From Sinorhizobium arboris LMG 14919 (lineage in GTDB: Bacteria; Pseudomonadota; Alphaproteobacteria; Rhizobiales; Rhizobiaceae), in contig NZ_ATYB01000014.1 in the NCBI RefSeq assembly GCF_000427465.1, positions 3,612,557 through 3,676,556 on the forward strand: a stretch of 64,000 nt of DNA. The letters run 5' to 3'. Positions 46,943 through 55,356 of this stretch are shown piece after piece. Positions within the stretch are counted from its first letter, which is position 1, and each line of letters starts with the position of its first letter. The translations under genes and the position numbers were made by a program. Below the pieces are notes generated by a model that saw nothing but the letters and a program-made list of their open reading frames with translations, was not told the origin of the DNA and did not search any database.

Positions 46943-48895
46943 CTACGCCGCCTTGGTCTCGCCCAATTGCAGCCAGAGATCGACAAGCGCCTTGAACTTC
47001 GCCGCCATGTCGGCCACCGCCTGCTCGTCGCTCATGCCGCCGGCGAGCCAGCTCCTGGCGGCATCGGCGAAGATTGTCCGGCCGACGGCAAATCCCTTGA
47101 CCGTCTTCGACGCTCTGGCAGCGGCGAAGCCTTCCTTCAGCACCGCATAGGGCGCTTCCAGGCCGAGGAGCACCACGCCTCGGCAAAGCGGATCGCGCGT
47201 CTCGATCACGGCGTCGATGGCTGCCCAGGCGGTGCGGCTTGCCTGTGGTTCGAGCTTCCACCAGTCCGGCCTCAGGCCCGCATCATAGAGCTCCTCGAGC
47301 GCCCGCGGAATGGTCCGGTCGTCGAGTTTGCCGTGCTTGCCGGCTATGATCTCGATCAGGATCTCGCGCCCGACCTTGCGCGCCGCCTCGAAGGCCGAGC
47401 GAAGCTTGGCGGCCTGGGCGGTCTTGAGTTCGGACGGATCGTCGGGATGGTAGAAGGAAAGCACCTTGATGCAATGGTCGACCGGCCAGTCGATGAGACG
47501 GCTGCCGAGATCCTGGCTGAATTCGAAGGCGAGCGGCCGCGAGCCCGGAAGCTCGATCGGCTTGCCGATCCAGAAGTCGCGGTGGGCGCCTGCCGCATAG
47601 AGCGCGTCGCGGCCATATTTGTCGTCGATCAGCATGCCGAAGCCGGAGCGGCCTTGAGCCACCTCCGCCGCCGCCTTGACGGCGAGCACCTTGAAAGCGG
47701 GAATGCGGGCGAGCAGTTCCGGATCGCCCTCGGCAATGTCCTCCAGCTGGCTGCGATGGTCGACGGCGAGCGCCATCAGGAGCGGGATTTCGCGTCGCCG
47801 CGTCGTCGCCCAATGCACGTGGTTGATCGCCTCGTCCTTGCGCAACGCCTTCTGCTTGCTGCCATGCTCGAGGAAATATTGCAGTTCGGTCCAGGTCGGT
47901 ATTTCCGGTGCGCAAAGCAGGCGCGAAACCGCGAAGGCGCCGCAGGCATTCGCCCAGGTGGCGCAAGTCGCGTGCGGCTCGCCGGCGAGCCAGCCGCGCA
48001 GGAAGCCGGACATGAAGGCGTCGCCGGCGCCGAGAACGTTGTAGACCTCGATCGGGAATCCCTTCCCCACGATACCGTCTTCGAGATCGTCCGAGATCGG
48101 TCCGTCATAAACGATGCAGCCCATCGGCCCGCGTTTGAGCACGATCGTGGCCCTGGAGAGCGAGCGGATGGTCTTGAGTGCAGCAAGCAGATCGCTTTCT
48201 CCCGACGCGATCAGCACTTCTTCCTCGGTCCCGACGATAAGGTCGCAGTCGCCGAGAACGGTCTTCAGATGTGCCGAGACGCGGTCCGAAGCGATATAGC
48301 GGCTCTCGCCGGCATCATGGCCGGCCAGGCCCCAGAGGTTCGGCCGGTAGTCGATGTCGAAGACGATCCTTGCGCCGCTTGCCTTGGCGATCCTGATCGC
48401 CTTGCGCTGGGCGGCGTCCGTGTTCGGTTTGGCGAAATGGGTGCCGGTGACCAGGACCGCGCGTGCCGAACGGATGAAGTCCTCCGAGATGTCGTCCGCG
48501 CAAAGCGCGTTGTCGGCGCAATTGTCGCGATAGAAAAGGAGCGGGAAGGACTTGTCGTTCTCGACGGAGAGGATTGCAAGTGCGGTCAGCCGCTCCGGGT
48601 CGGTGACGATGCCGCGTGTCTCTACGCCTTCGCGCTGAAGCTGTTCCCGGATGAATCGGCCCATCTGCTCGTCGCCGACACGCGTCAGGAGCGCCGATTT
48701 CAGGCCGAGGCGCGCCGTGCCCACGGAAATGTTGCAGGGGCAGCCGCCGACGGATTTGGCGAAGCTCGCCACGTCTTCGAGCCGCGTGCCGATCTGCTGT
48801 CCGTAGAGGTCTACCGAAGCCCTGCCGATCGTGATGAGGTCGAGGGGCTTGGCACCCGCACCTGATGAAACTTGGGCCGATGGAATCTGGCTCAC
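46943..48895 (-). CDS. iolC: 5-dehydro-2-deoxygluconokinase fused to a DUF2090 aldolase-like domain
   Basis: 650 residues from a GTG (48895), with GGAGG 6 bp upstream. Residues 1 to about 335 are a PfkB carbohydrate kinase: ITIGRASVDLYGQQIG, GGCPCNISVGTARLG, and VYNVLGAGDAFMSGFL with the catalytic Asp. Residues about 345-645 are DUF2090, seen as LMALAVDHRSQLEDIA, PLAFEFSQDL and GVVLLGLEAP. Such fusions are common in alphaproteobacteria; the C-terminal part is thought to be an aldolase-like enzyme, perhaps acting on the kinase product. It is the first structural gene after iolR, and an operator precedes it. Confidence 0.93.
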   Translation of the reverse strand: MSQIPSAQVSSGAGAKPLDLITIGRASVDLYGQQIGTRLEDVASFAKSVGGCPCNISVGTARLGLKSALLTRVGDEQMGRFIREQLQREGVETRGIVTDPERLTALAILSVENDKSFPLLFYRDNCADNALCADDISEDFIRSARAVLVTGTHFAKPNTDAAQRKAIRIAKASGARIVFDIDYRPNLWGLAGHDAGESRYIASDRVSAHLKTVLGDCDLIVGTEEEVLIASGESDLLAALKTIRSLSRATIVLKRGPMGCIVYDGPISDDLEDGIVGKGFPIEVYNVLGAGDAFMSGFLRGWLAGEPHATCATWANACGAFAVSRLLCAPEIPTWTELQYFLEHGSKQKALRKDEAINHVHWATTRRREIPLLMALAVDHRSQLEDIAEGDPELLARIPAFKVLAVKAAAEVAQGRSGFGMLIDDKYGRDALYAAGAHRDFWIGKPIELPGSRPLAFEFSQDLGSRLIDWPVDHCIKVLSFYHPDDPSELKTAQAAKLRSAFEAARKVGREILIEIIAGKHGKLDDRTIPRALEELYDAGLRPDWWKLEPQASRTAWAAIDAVIETRDPLCRGVVLLGLEAPYAVLKEGFAAARASKTVKGFAVGRTIFADAARSWLAGGMSDEQAVADMAAKFKALVDLWLQLGETKAA

Positions 48896-48984
48896 TGCTT
48901 CCTCCCCGCGGACGCCGGACCGGCGCCGACAAATATGCCTATGCCTTGGGTGACGGGCGTATGAAACATAAATTCCGTTGTTTC

Positions 48985-49010
48985 GTCAATATAGAATTTC
49001 CATTCTATAT
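48985..49010. promoter_or_regulatory. probable IolR operator upstream of iolC
   Basis: Between iolR and iolC lies a perfect palindrome, AATATAGAAT (48988-48997), a 4-nt spacer, and ATTCTATATT (49002-49011). The site reads GTCAATATAGAAT at its left half, and a matching box, GTCAATATGGAAT, occurs before the oxidoreductase at 51220. IolR is a RpiR-type repressor in rhizobia; binding is inferred. Confidence 0.65.
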
Positions 49011-49013
49011 TAC

Positions 49014-49868
49014 TCACTCTCCCTCGGCGAGCCGGCGCCGCTTCTCGGCGATTGCGACGGTCAGCGCCATGGCGAAGGCCATGCTGGCGGAGAGCGAACG
49101 GAAGCCGGCGTGATCGGCCTCCACCAGTTCGAACCAGACCCGGGACGATTCGGCGAGCGGGGAGAAGGCGGAGTCGGTCAGCGAAACCACGGGCACCTTG
49201 CGACTGGCGAGCAGGCGCGCCTGGTTGGCGCTTTCCGACGCGTAGGGCGAGAAGCTTACCGCGAAGGCGGCATCGTCCTTTGTCGCCATCGCCAGCATGT
49301 CGTCGTCGATCCCGGCGGCCGTTCCGACATGCTGGTACTTCACCTTCAGCTTGCCGAAGGCGTAGGCCATGTAACTGGAGATCGGATAGGAGCGTCGCTT
49401 AGCGATGAGGTAGATCGTGTTCGCCCTGGCGAGAATGCCGACGGCGCGTTCGAAGGCCTCGGGATCGACCGAGGTCGCGATGTTGTCGAGCGAGCGATGG
49501 GCGGCGGCGACGAAGCCGTTGAAGATCGATCCGCTTTCCAGCTTGCTGTGGTCGTTCTGGCGCAGCGCCTTCAACCGTTCCTCGTAGCCGGGCGTGCGTT
49601 CCCGCAGCCGTGCGCGAAATATCTGCTGCAGGCTCGAAAAGCCTTCGAAGCCGAAGTGCTGGGCGAAGCGCACGAGCGTCGAGGGCTGGACGTCGGCCGA
49701 AGTCGCAATGCTCGCCGCCGTCCCGAAGGCGATCTCGTCCGGATTGTCGAGCGAATAGGCCGCCACCTGTTTCAGCCGCTTCGGCAGCTGCGCCTTGCGC
49801 TCGAGGATGACCGCCTTCAGCGTCTCGAAATCCTGCGGGACATCGGTGATCGTCTCAGGCGTCGGCAT
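49014..49868 (-). CDS. iolR: RpiR-family repressor of inositol catabolism
   Basis: 284 residues. The N-terminal RpiR HTH lies at about residues 15-90 (LPKRLKQVAAYSLDNPDEIAFG, then SADVQPSTLVRFAQHFGFEGFSSLQ). The C-terminal SIS domain (about 125-260) shows IYLIAKRRSYPISSYMAYAF and VVSLTDSAFSPLAESS for sugar-phosphate binding. It should repress the iol genes until an inositol intermediate binds. Its stop sits next to the operator at 48985. Note it lies in the same direction as iolC, with 118 bp between. Confidence 0.93.
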   Translation of the reverse strand: MPTPETITDVPQDFETLKAVILERKAQLPKRLKQVAAYSLDNPDEIAFGTAASIATSADVQPSTLVRFAQHFGFEGFSSLQQIFRARLRERTPGYEERLKALRQNDHSKLESGSIFNGFVAAAHRSLDNIATSVDPEAFERAVGILARANTIYLIAKRRSYPISSYMAYAFGKLKVKYQHVGTAAGIDDDMLAMATKDDAAFAVSFSPYASESANQARLLASRKVPVVSLTDSAFSPLAESSRVWFELVEADHAGFRSLSASMAFAMALTVAIAEKRRRLAEGE

Positions 49869-50020
49869 CGTTTCGGATCTCCGGGTCCACTCTCGTTCCG
49901 TTTACCTCAGTTTAATCGATTAGCCACCGCCGGGATAGAACGGACGTTCCATTTTGGGTCCTTTTCCCGTGCGAAGTTGCCTGAATGGCTTTCGCATCCG
50001 CCGCTCGTCTCGGTTTTAAC

Positions 50021-50068
50021 CTTCTCCCCGCTTGCGGGGAGAAGATGGCCGCAGGCCGGACGAGGGTG
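50021..50068. repeat. C/G-rich inverted-repeat element, copy C
   Basis: CTTCTCCCCGC (50021-50031) and GCGGGGAGAAG (50034-50044) form a perfect 11-bp stem with a 2-nt loop, followed by a GGCCGCAGGCC motif. It lies in the 221-bp gap between iolR and the oxidoreductase gene, which otherwise holds the iolR promoter. Confidence 0.8.
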
Positions 50069-50089
50069 TGCCGGCGTGACCGGATCGTG

Positions 50090-51220
50090 TCAGCCAATCT
50101 CCACCCATTGGTTCGTCCTTGCGGAGTGATAGGTCGCGGAAAGGACCTTCTGCACCTCGCAGCCTTCCCGGAAGTCGGTGGAGGTCTTGCCGCCCTTGGC
50201 GATCGCCTCCAGGAACTCGTTGGCCTCGATCGCCTTCAGGTCGTTGAAGCCGATCTGGTGTCCCGGCGCCACGCAGAACGCCCCGTAGGGCGGGTGCTCC
50301 GGTCCGGCCCAGATGGTACGAAAGCCGCGGCTCCTGGTATCGTCGCCCGCATAGTAGAGCTTGATCTCGTTCAGCCGTTCCTGGGTGAAGATGATGCTGC
50401 CCTTGGAGCCGTAGATCTCGAAGTCATGCTGCATCTTGCGGCCGGTGGCGATCCAGCTCGCTTCGAAGCTTCCGCTCGCGCCACTGTCGAAGCGGACGAA
50501 GGCCCGCGCGACGTCGTCGACCTCGACCCTGCGGGTCTCGGTTGCGCCGCGCGTGACAGGGCGTTCCGGAATATGGATGAGGGTTTCCGCCAGCACGGAC
50601 CGGATCGGTCCGACGAGATGGCGCATGCAGGCGATCATATGGCTGCCGATGTCGGCGAGCGCACCGCCGCCGCTGCGCGGGTCGAGCCGCCATCCCCACG
50701 GAACGGCGGCATCCGCCATGAAGTCCTCCGCGTGAATGCCGCGGAACGACCTTATTTCCCCGATTTCGCCGCTCTCGATGATGTCCTTGGCGAGAAAAAT
50801 GAGCGGGTTCTTGAGATAGTTGAATCCGACCTGGGTGACGATGCCGGCTTTTTCGGCAGCCGCGACCATTTCTGCGCAGTCGGCGACCGTCGGGGCCAGC
50901 GGCTTTTCGCAATAGACGTGCTTGCCGTGGGCGACCGCCGCGAGCGCCATCTCCTTGTGCAGGAGGTTCGGCGTGGTGATGTCGATGATGTCGATTTCCG
51001 GGTCGGTCAGAAGGTCGCGCCAATCGGCGGTCGCCTTGCGGAAGCCGAACCGGCGGCGAGCCGCCTCCGCACTATCCTGCGTCACGTCCGCTACGGTTGC
51101 GAAATCCAGTTCGAAGGGCAGGTCGAAGACTCGTGCCGCAATCGTGAAGCCAAGGGCGTGGGCCTTACCCATGAAGCCCGTACCGATCAGGCCGATGCCC
51201 AGCCTGCGCTTACCGTTCAT
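50090..51220 (-). CDS. Gfo/Idh/MocA-family oxidoreductase, probable inositol dehydrogenase-type enzyme
   Basis: 376 residues from the ATG at 51220, with GGAGA upstream. The N-terminal Rossmann fold starts GIGLIGTGFMGKAHALGF, and the EKP motif (HVYCEKPLAP) and the downstream DIGSHMIACMRHL with the catalytic-type His are present. It belongs to the family of myo- or scyllo-inositol dehydrogenases; a related gene next to iolR in S. meliloti has been linked to scyllo-inositol use, as far as I recall. An operator like that of iolC precedes it, which supports an inositol role. The exact substrate is not settled by sequence. Confidence 0.87.
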   Translation of the reverse strand: MNGKRRLGIGLIGTGFMGKAHALGFTIAARVFDLPFELDFATVADVTQDSAEAARRRFGFRKATADWRDLLTDPEIDIIDITTPNLLHKEMALAAVAHGKHVYCEKPLAPTVADCAEMVAAAEKAGIVTQVGFNYLKNPLIFLAKDIIESGEIGEIRSFRGIHAEDFMADAAVPWGWRLDPRSGGGALADIGSHMIACMRHLVGPIRSVLAETLIHIPERPVTRGATETRRVEVDDVARAFVRFDSGASGSFEASWIATGRKMQHDFEIYGSKGSIIFTQERLNEIKLYYAGDDTRSRGFRTIWAGPEHPPYGAFCVAPGHQIGFNDLKAIEANEFLEAIAKGGKTSTDFREGCEVQKVLSATYHSARTNQWVEIG

Positions 51221-51286
51221 ATCGCTTCTCCCGGGCCAGGCCCCACATCTGCGTTCGACGGAAATGAAATGAATTGTGCGAATATT

Positions 51287-51312
51287 GTCAATATGGAATG
51301 TTTATTCGAAAT
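51287..51312. promoter_or_regulatory. probable IolR operator upstream of the oxidoreductase gene
   Basis: The 26-nt box begins GTCAATATGGAAT and ends ATTCGAAAT. It matches the iolC site (48985-49010) at the positions GTCAATAT-GAAT...ATTC-A-AT, with the same 4-nt spacer. It lies 67 bp before the ATG. Confidence 0.6.
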
Positions 51313-51466
51313 GGGCCTGTCCTGAGCGAAACGGCGCGTGCCCGCCTGGTCGGCCGTGCTCGGGGGGATGTATTAACGCATTTTTACCTGTTCGATCGAA
51401 ATATCGCTGATGACGGTGATGAACGAATCGCTTTTGTATGACGGGGCCAAATCAGGACAATCGAGC

Positions 51467-52282
51467 ATGTGCCGTTGGGCAGCCTATCGCGGAGAGCCGC
51501 TCTATCTCGAAGAGCTCGTGACATCGCCTAAGCATTCCCTGATCGAGCAGTCCCACTGCGCCGCGAGGGCAAAGACCGCGACCAATGGCGACGGTTTCGG
51601 AATAGCCTGGTATGGCGACCGCCCCGAACCGGGCCGCTACCGCGACGTCCTGCCCGCCTGGTCCGACTGCAACCTGAAGAGCATCGCGAGACAGATTCGC
51701 TCGCCGCTGTTCCTCGCCCATATGCGCGCGGCCACGGGCGGCGGTACGCGCCGCGACAATTGCCATCCCTTCGTCTTTGGCCGCTGGTCCTTCATGCATA
51801 ACGGCCAGATCGGCGATTTCGAGCATTTGCGGCGGCCGATGGAGACGATGCTCGACAACGAGCTCTATGCGGCACGAAGCGGCACGACGGATTCGGAACT
51901 GCTCTTTCTGCTCGCCTTGCAGTTCGGCCTCGACCGCGATCCCCTCGCTGCCGTCGCCGAGGCGCTCGCCTTCGTCGAGCGGCTTGCCGAACGCCTGGGA
52001 CGGCCGGCGCTGGTGCGCTTCACCGCGGCCTTCTCCGACGGCCGCAACCTCTATGCGGTTCGTTACGCCACCGACTGGAAGGCTCCGACGCTCTATGCCG
52101 GGCCGATGGGTCCGAGCGGAGGATATTGCCTCGTCTCCGAGCCCCTTAACGACGACGACAGTGCATGGCTGGAAATTCCGGACGGCTCCGCGATCATCGT
52201 CGGGGAAAACGGCGTCGACATGCGCCTTTTCGGGACAACCGATATGGCAAGGGCGCCCATCTCCGGCCTGTCCTCAGGATAA
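51467..52282 (+). CDS. class II glutamine amidotransferase
   Basis: 271 residues from the ATG at 51467, chosen because Cys then becomes residue 2, the catalytic nucleophile (MCRWAAYRGEPLYLE). NGDGFGIAWYG, AHMRAATGG and MHNGQIGDFEHLRR are the further motifs of YafJ-type Ntn amidohydrolases. AGGA lies 9 bp upstream. The substrate is unknown; relatives hydrolyse glutamine or gamma-glutamyl groups. The last 9 bp overlap the convergent coaBC gene. Confidence 0.88.
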   Translation: MCRWAAYRGEPLYLEELVTSPKHSLIEQSHCAARAKTATNGDGFGIAWYGDRPEPGRYRDVLPAWSDCNLKSIARQIRSPLFLAHMRAATGGGTRRDNCHPFVFGRWSFMHNGQIGDFEHLRRPMETMLDNELYAARSGTTDSELLFLLALQFGLDRDPLAAVAEALAFVERLAERLGRPALVRFTAAFSDGRNLYAVRYATDWKAPTLYAGPMGPSGGYCLVSEPLNDDDSAWLEIPDGSAIIVGENGVDMRLFGTTDMARAPISGLSSG

Positions 52283-53479
52283 AAGCTTAGCCGCGATCAG
52301 AGCTGCCAGCTTCGCGGCCACATCGTCCTTACTCATTTCCGGCCATTCTTCGGTGCCGTCGCGGCCGATCAGCTTCACGCGATTGCGGTCGCCGCCCATG
52401 ATGCCGGTTGCGGGCGACACGTCGTTCGCCAGAATGTAATCGGCGCCCTTCTTTTGGAGCTTGGCGCGGCCGTTCTCCGCGACATTCTCGGTCTCGGCGG
52501 CAAAACCGATTACGAGCTTCGGACGCGCAGCGTGGTGCCCTACGGCTTTCAGGATGTCGGGATTTTCCGCAAGCTGCAGCGGAGGAGGGGCCTCGCCCGG
52601 CCGCTTCTTGATCTTGTTTCCCGCGGCCGATGCGACGCGCCAGTCGGCAACGGCCGCCACCATCACGGCCACGTCGGCCGGCAGGGCGGCCAGCACGGCG
52701 TCGCGCATCTCCACGGCGCGCTCGACCGGGACGACGCGGACGCCGGCGGGACTCGCGATCGTCACCGGCCCGGAGACGAGCGTGACCTCCGCGCCGAGCC
52801 GCGCAAGCGCTGCGGCGATCGCGTGGCCCTGCTTGCCCGACGAGCGGTTGGCGATGTAGCGCACCGGATCGATCGGCTCGTGCGTGGGGCCGGAAGTGAC
52901 AACCGCCTTGCGCCCGGCAAGCGGCTTCGCCTCGCCGAGCAATCCTTCCGCCGCGGCGACGATCTCCAGCGGTTCGGCCATGCGGCCTTCGCCCGCTTCG
53001 CCGCTTTCGGCCATCTCGCCCGTGGCTGGGCCGACGAAGCGGACGCCGTCGCCGGCGAGCGTCTCCAGGTTTCGGCGCGTTGCCGGATGCATCCACATCC
53101 TGGGGTTCATCGCCGGCGCCAGCAGTATCGGCCGATCGGTTGCCAAGAGCACCGTCGAGGCAAGGTCGTCGGCGTGGCCGTTCGCCATCTTTGCCATCAG
53201 GTCGGCCGTTGCCGGCGCCACGACCACGAGATCGCAATGGCGCGCCAGCCGGATATGGCCGACATCCTGCTCGTCCTCGCGGGAAAAAAGCTCCGTGAAA
53301 ACGTGAGAGGCCGAAAGCGCGCCGACGGTCAGCGGCGTCACGAATTGCTGCGCGGCCGCGGTCATCACCGGGCGCACGTCGGCGCCGCGCTCGCGCAGGC
53401 GGCGGATCAGATCAAGGCTTTTATAAGCCGCGATGCCGCCGGATATGATGAGAAGAATGCGCCTGCCCGAAAGTGTCAT
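52274..53479 (-). CDS. coaBC: bifunctional phosphopantothenoylcysteine decarboxylase/phosphopantothenate-cysteine ligase
   Basis: 401 residues. The N-terminal flavoprotein CoaC starts RRILLIISGGIAAYKSLDLIR and has APAMNPRMWMHPATRRN with the PxMNxxMW motif. The C-terminal CoaB shows VVTSGPTHEPIDPVRYIAN, SSGKQGHAIAAAL and AVADWR. It converts phosphopantothenate and cysteine to phosphopantetheine for coenzyme A. Single gene here, with no dut next to it, though the two are adjacent in many bacteria. Confidence 0.96.
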   Translation of the reverse strand: MTLSGRRILLIISGGIAAYKSLDLIRRLRERGADVRPVMTAAAQQFVTPLTVGALSASHVFTELFSREDEQDVGHIRLARHCDLVVVAPATADLMAKMANGHADDLASTVLLATDRPILLAPAMNPRMWMHPATRRNLETLAGDGVRFVGPATGEMAESGEAGEGRMAEPLEIVAAAEGLLGEAKPLAGRKAVVTSGPTHEPIDPVRYIANRSSGKQGHAIAAALARLGAEVTLVSGPVTIASPAGVRVVPVERAVEMRDAVLAALPADVAVMVAAVADWRVASAAGNKIKKRPGEAPPPLQLAENPDILKAVGHHAARPKLVIGFAAETENVAENGRAKLQKKGADYILANDVSPATGIMGGDRNRVKLIGRDGTEEWPEMSKDDVAAKLAALIAAKLLS

Positions 53480-53814
53480 TCCGCTTCGGCCTCAGCCGCT
53501 CCCGTCCGTTTCCGGCGACCCTACTCGACCGGCTTGCCGCACGCAATTGCGGGCCCGCCTTCCGCGGGGCTCCGAATTCAGGTTAAAGGACTTTCGGGAT
53601 TGCGGATCGGCTGATTCTATGGGTACTCGCCCTCTTGCGGGAAGTGCTTCTGGTCGTCTGCGGCACGATCTGCGACTGCGATGATTACGATTCGATTGCC
53701 GACTCCAGGGCAATGGAGTGAGATAACGCGTGACGTCGCATTGCTGAATCTGTTGGGAGATGGCGACCAATGGGAGGCGAGCGAGGAAGCGGTTCCGGAA
53801 GATATTGTTTTTTG
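53480..53814. other. intergenic region without a recognisable gene
   Basis: About 335 bp between the coaBC start and the transposase remnant. It contains the coaBC promoter, but no clear boxes are seen. The open frames here are short and do not resemble any family I know. Confidence 0.5.
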
Positions 53815-54170
53815 GGGTCGTTTTGCCGACTTTCCGGGACTCCCGGCAACTGGCCAAGGTGATCTGTCCGGTGACGGAGATCCCGCCGCTTTCCTTGCCT
53901 TTGCCCGACCCTAACCGTCCGGGCGAGGTGCTCGCCGCTCTGGGTACCGGAAGTTTCAGAAACGCTTCGTCGATCGGGTCGCCGGCCTGACCGGTACGGC
54001 TGTCACGTCGATCGCCATCAACGGAAAGGCCAGTCGGCGCTCCGGTGCGAAAAGGCACCCTGTCGGCCTCACGGCCCGGCAGTGCCCGGTGCTCGTACAG
54101 GTCAAGGTGGCAGAGCAATCCAACGAGAATGTTGCCACTCCCGAACTTCTCGACATGCTGGCCATGCCGC
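53815..54170 (+). pseudogene. remnant of an ISAs1-family transposase
   Basis: Two fragments in different frames recall ISAs1-type (H-repeat) transposases. The first, about 53817-53910, reads LPTFRDSRQLAKVICPVTEI, like the N-terminal segment F-x-D-P-R-x-x-x-K-V-x-Y-P-L-D-E-I. After a gap and frame change, 53945-54166 reads KFQKRFVDRVAGLTG, TSIAINGKASRRSG, QVKVAEQSNENVATPELLD and MLAM, matching the ...AIDGK-x-x-RRSG... and ...VAEKSNE-I-x-A-I-P-x-LLDML segments. Most of the protein is missing, and no terminal repeats were found. The call rests on memory of the family consensus. Confidence 0.6.
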
Positions 54171-54283
54171 CGCACGATGTGCTGCAGCGCCGGTCGGGCA
54201 AGACCTACCGACGCCGCAGCAAACTCGCACGCCTCGCGGCCGGGCAGTGCTACCCATCCAAGGCCGCGATGCTTGGCCGGAAA
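54171..54283. other. spacer between transposase remnant and outer-membrane gene
   Basis: The remnant's reading frame stays open here, but nothing resembling the family follows. The 3' end of the outer-membrane protein gene abuts it on the minus strand. No T-rich hairpin is seen. Confidence 0.4.
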
Positions 54284-54934
54284 TCAGAACTTTACGCCTA
54301 TGCCGACCGTGACCTGGTGCTGGTCAAGATCGGCGTTGAGGTCTTGGAAGGTGGTCTTGTCGCCGAAATCGTTGTAGCGGTATTCGGCGCGGCCAAAGAT
54401 GTTGTTCGTGAAGGCATAGTCCACACCGGTTCCAACGGTCCAGCCGTTGAAGGTTTCCTTTTGTTTGCCTCCCGGCACGTCGATGTCGACGAAGCCGCGG
54501 GTCGCCGTCCAGCCCGCAGTGGTATAGATCAACGCCTTGTCGAGGGCATAGCCGACCCGACCGCGAACTGAACCAGATACGTCCGTGCCCACGTCCACAT
54601 TGGTGCCGAAGACGTCGTATCTGTTGTCATTCCAGTTGTAGGAGATATCGCCCTCGATGCCGAAGACCCAATCACCCTGCTGATAGTTGTAGCCAGCGAA
54701 GCCGCCGAGCAATCCACCATTGAAGTCTTCGGATGCACTTGCGCCGGGGACGCTGAAATCGCCGTCGAGCCATCCACCGCCGCCCTGCAGACCTACGTAG
54801 CCGCCACTCCAAGTAAAAGCCGGAGCCTCCTCGAGAACCGGAACCGGAGGCTGCTCGGAAACGAGGTCGGCAGCAAAAACTGGTGCCGCAAGTAATCCGA
54901 GAAGGGCGGCAGAGTTCAGAAGTTTCATCGACAT
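54284..54934 (-). CDS. outer-membrane beta-barrel protein (Omp25/RopB-like)
   Basis: 216 residues from the ATG at 54934 (MSMKLLNSAALLGLLAAP), GGAG upstream; ATG at 54928 is also possible. The signal peptide ends at about VFAA. The rest is an 8-strand porin-like barrel of the OmpA/Omp25 type: FTWSGGYVGLQGGGGW at the start of the mature part, GGLLGGFAGYNYQQGDWVFGIEGD, VRGRVGYAL and the C-terminal GIGVKF with terminal Phe, as needed for BAM assembly. Such proteins are abundant surface proteins in rhizobia and Brucella. A 403-bp promoter region precedes it. Confidence 0.9.
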   Translation of the reverse strand: MSMKLLNSAALLGLLAAPVFAADLVSEQPPVPVLEEAPAFTWSGGYVGLQGGGGWLDGDFSVPGASASEDFNGGLLGGFAGYNYQQGDWVFGIEGDISYNWNDNRYDVFGTNVDVGTDVSGSVRGRVGYALDKALIYTTAGWTATRGFVDIDVPGGKQKETFNGWTVGTGVDYAFTNNIFGRAEYRYNDFGDKTTFQDLNADLDQHQVTVGIGVKF

Positions 54935-54937
54935 CAA

Positions 54938-55325
54938 AAAATGCTCCTTGCTAATGCCTGATGTTCCGCAACTAACGAATGGTTCCCAAGTGGCGACGGA
55001 CCGCTGATGTCATCTGCGCCAGATCGCACACACGCGCGCCGCTCAAGAGGTCGACAAGTTGGCAACCATGTGTTGTGTTCGCAACACTAATGTAGAATAA
55101 CTTAATGCTACCAGAAGTTATATTGCAAAGATGACACACTCAGTCCGCTTTTTTTCCGAGCTCCGAACTCGTCGTCTGTGAACTATCGCATCTCACTGAT
55201 GTTGTTGTGTAATTTCCGCTTCTTGTGGCGCAGTGCTGCAAGAGACGCGCTCGCTGATGGCGCTTTCTTGCAATTGCGCGCCTGATTTCGAGTGCAGGCT
55301 CGAATTTCGAAGCTTGACTCTGCAG
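54938..55325. other. 388-bp intergenic region between divergent omp and rrf2 genes
   Basis: It is AT-rich in the middle. An inverted repeat, ATAACTT (55097-55103) with AAGTTAT (55115-55121), and a hairpin GTGTTG/CAACAC near 55072-55088 are visible. TTGACT at 55314-55319 could be the -35 box of the rrf2 gene. No coding sequence is recognised. Confidence 0.5.
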
Positions 55326-55356
55326 GTTTCATGTAACATGTTGAGTTACATGAAAC
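55326..55356. promoter_or_regulatory. 31-bp palindrome over the rrf2 start codon, candidate autoregulatory operator
   Basis: GTTTCATGTAAC (55326-55337) and GTTACATGAAAC (55345-55356) are perfect inverted repeats with a 7-nt spacer. The spacer contains the ATG at 55338, and the right arm the ATG at 55350. A dimeric regulator bound here would block transcription or translation start of its own gene and of the coupled flavoprotein. Confidence 0.65.

Noticed and set aside
46763..48865. 700-codon open frame on the plus strand
   Set aside because: It is exactly antisense to the well-supported iolC gene. High-GC codon use leaves antisense frames open; the sequence has no recognisable domain.
53492..54175. 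227-codon minus-strand frame upstream of coaBC
   Set aside because: It overlaps the transposase remnant read on the other strand, has biased Arg/Ser content typical of shadow frames and no family features.
54089..54571. 160-codon plus-strand frame continuing from the transposase remnant
   Set aside because: Only the part up to about 54166 resembles a transposase. The rest runs antisense into the outer-membrane gene.
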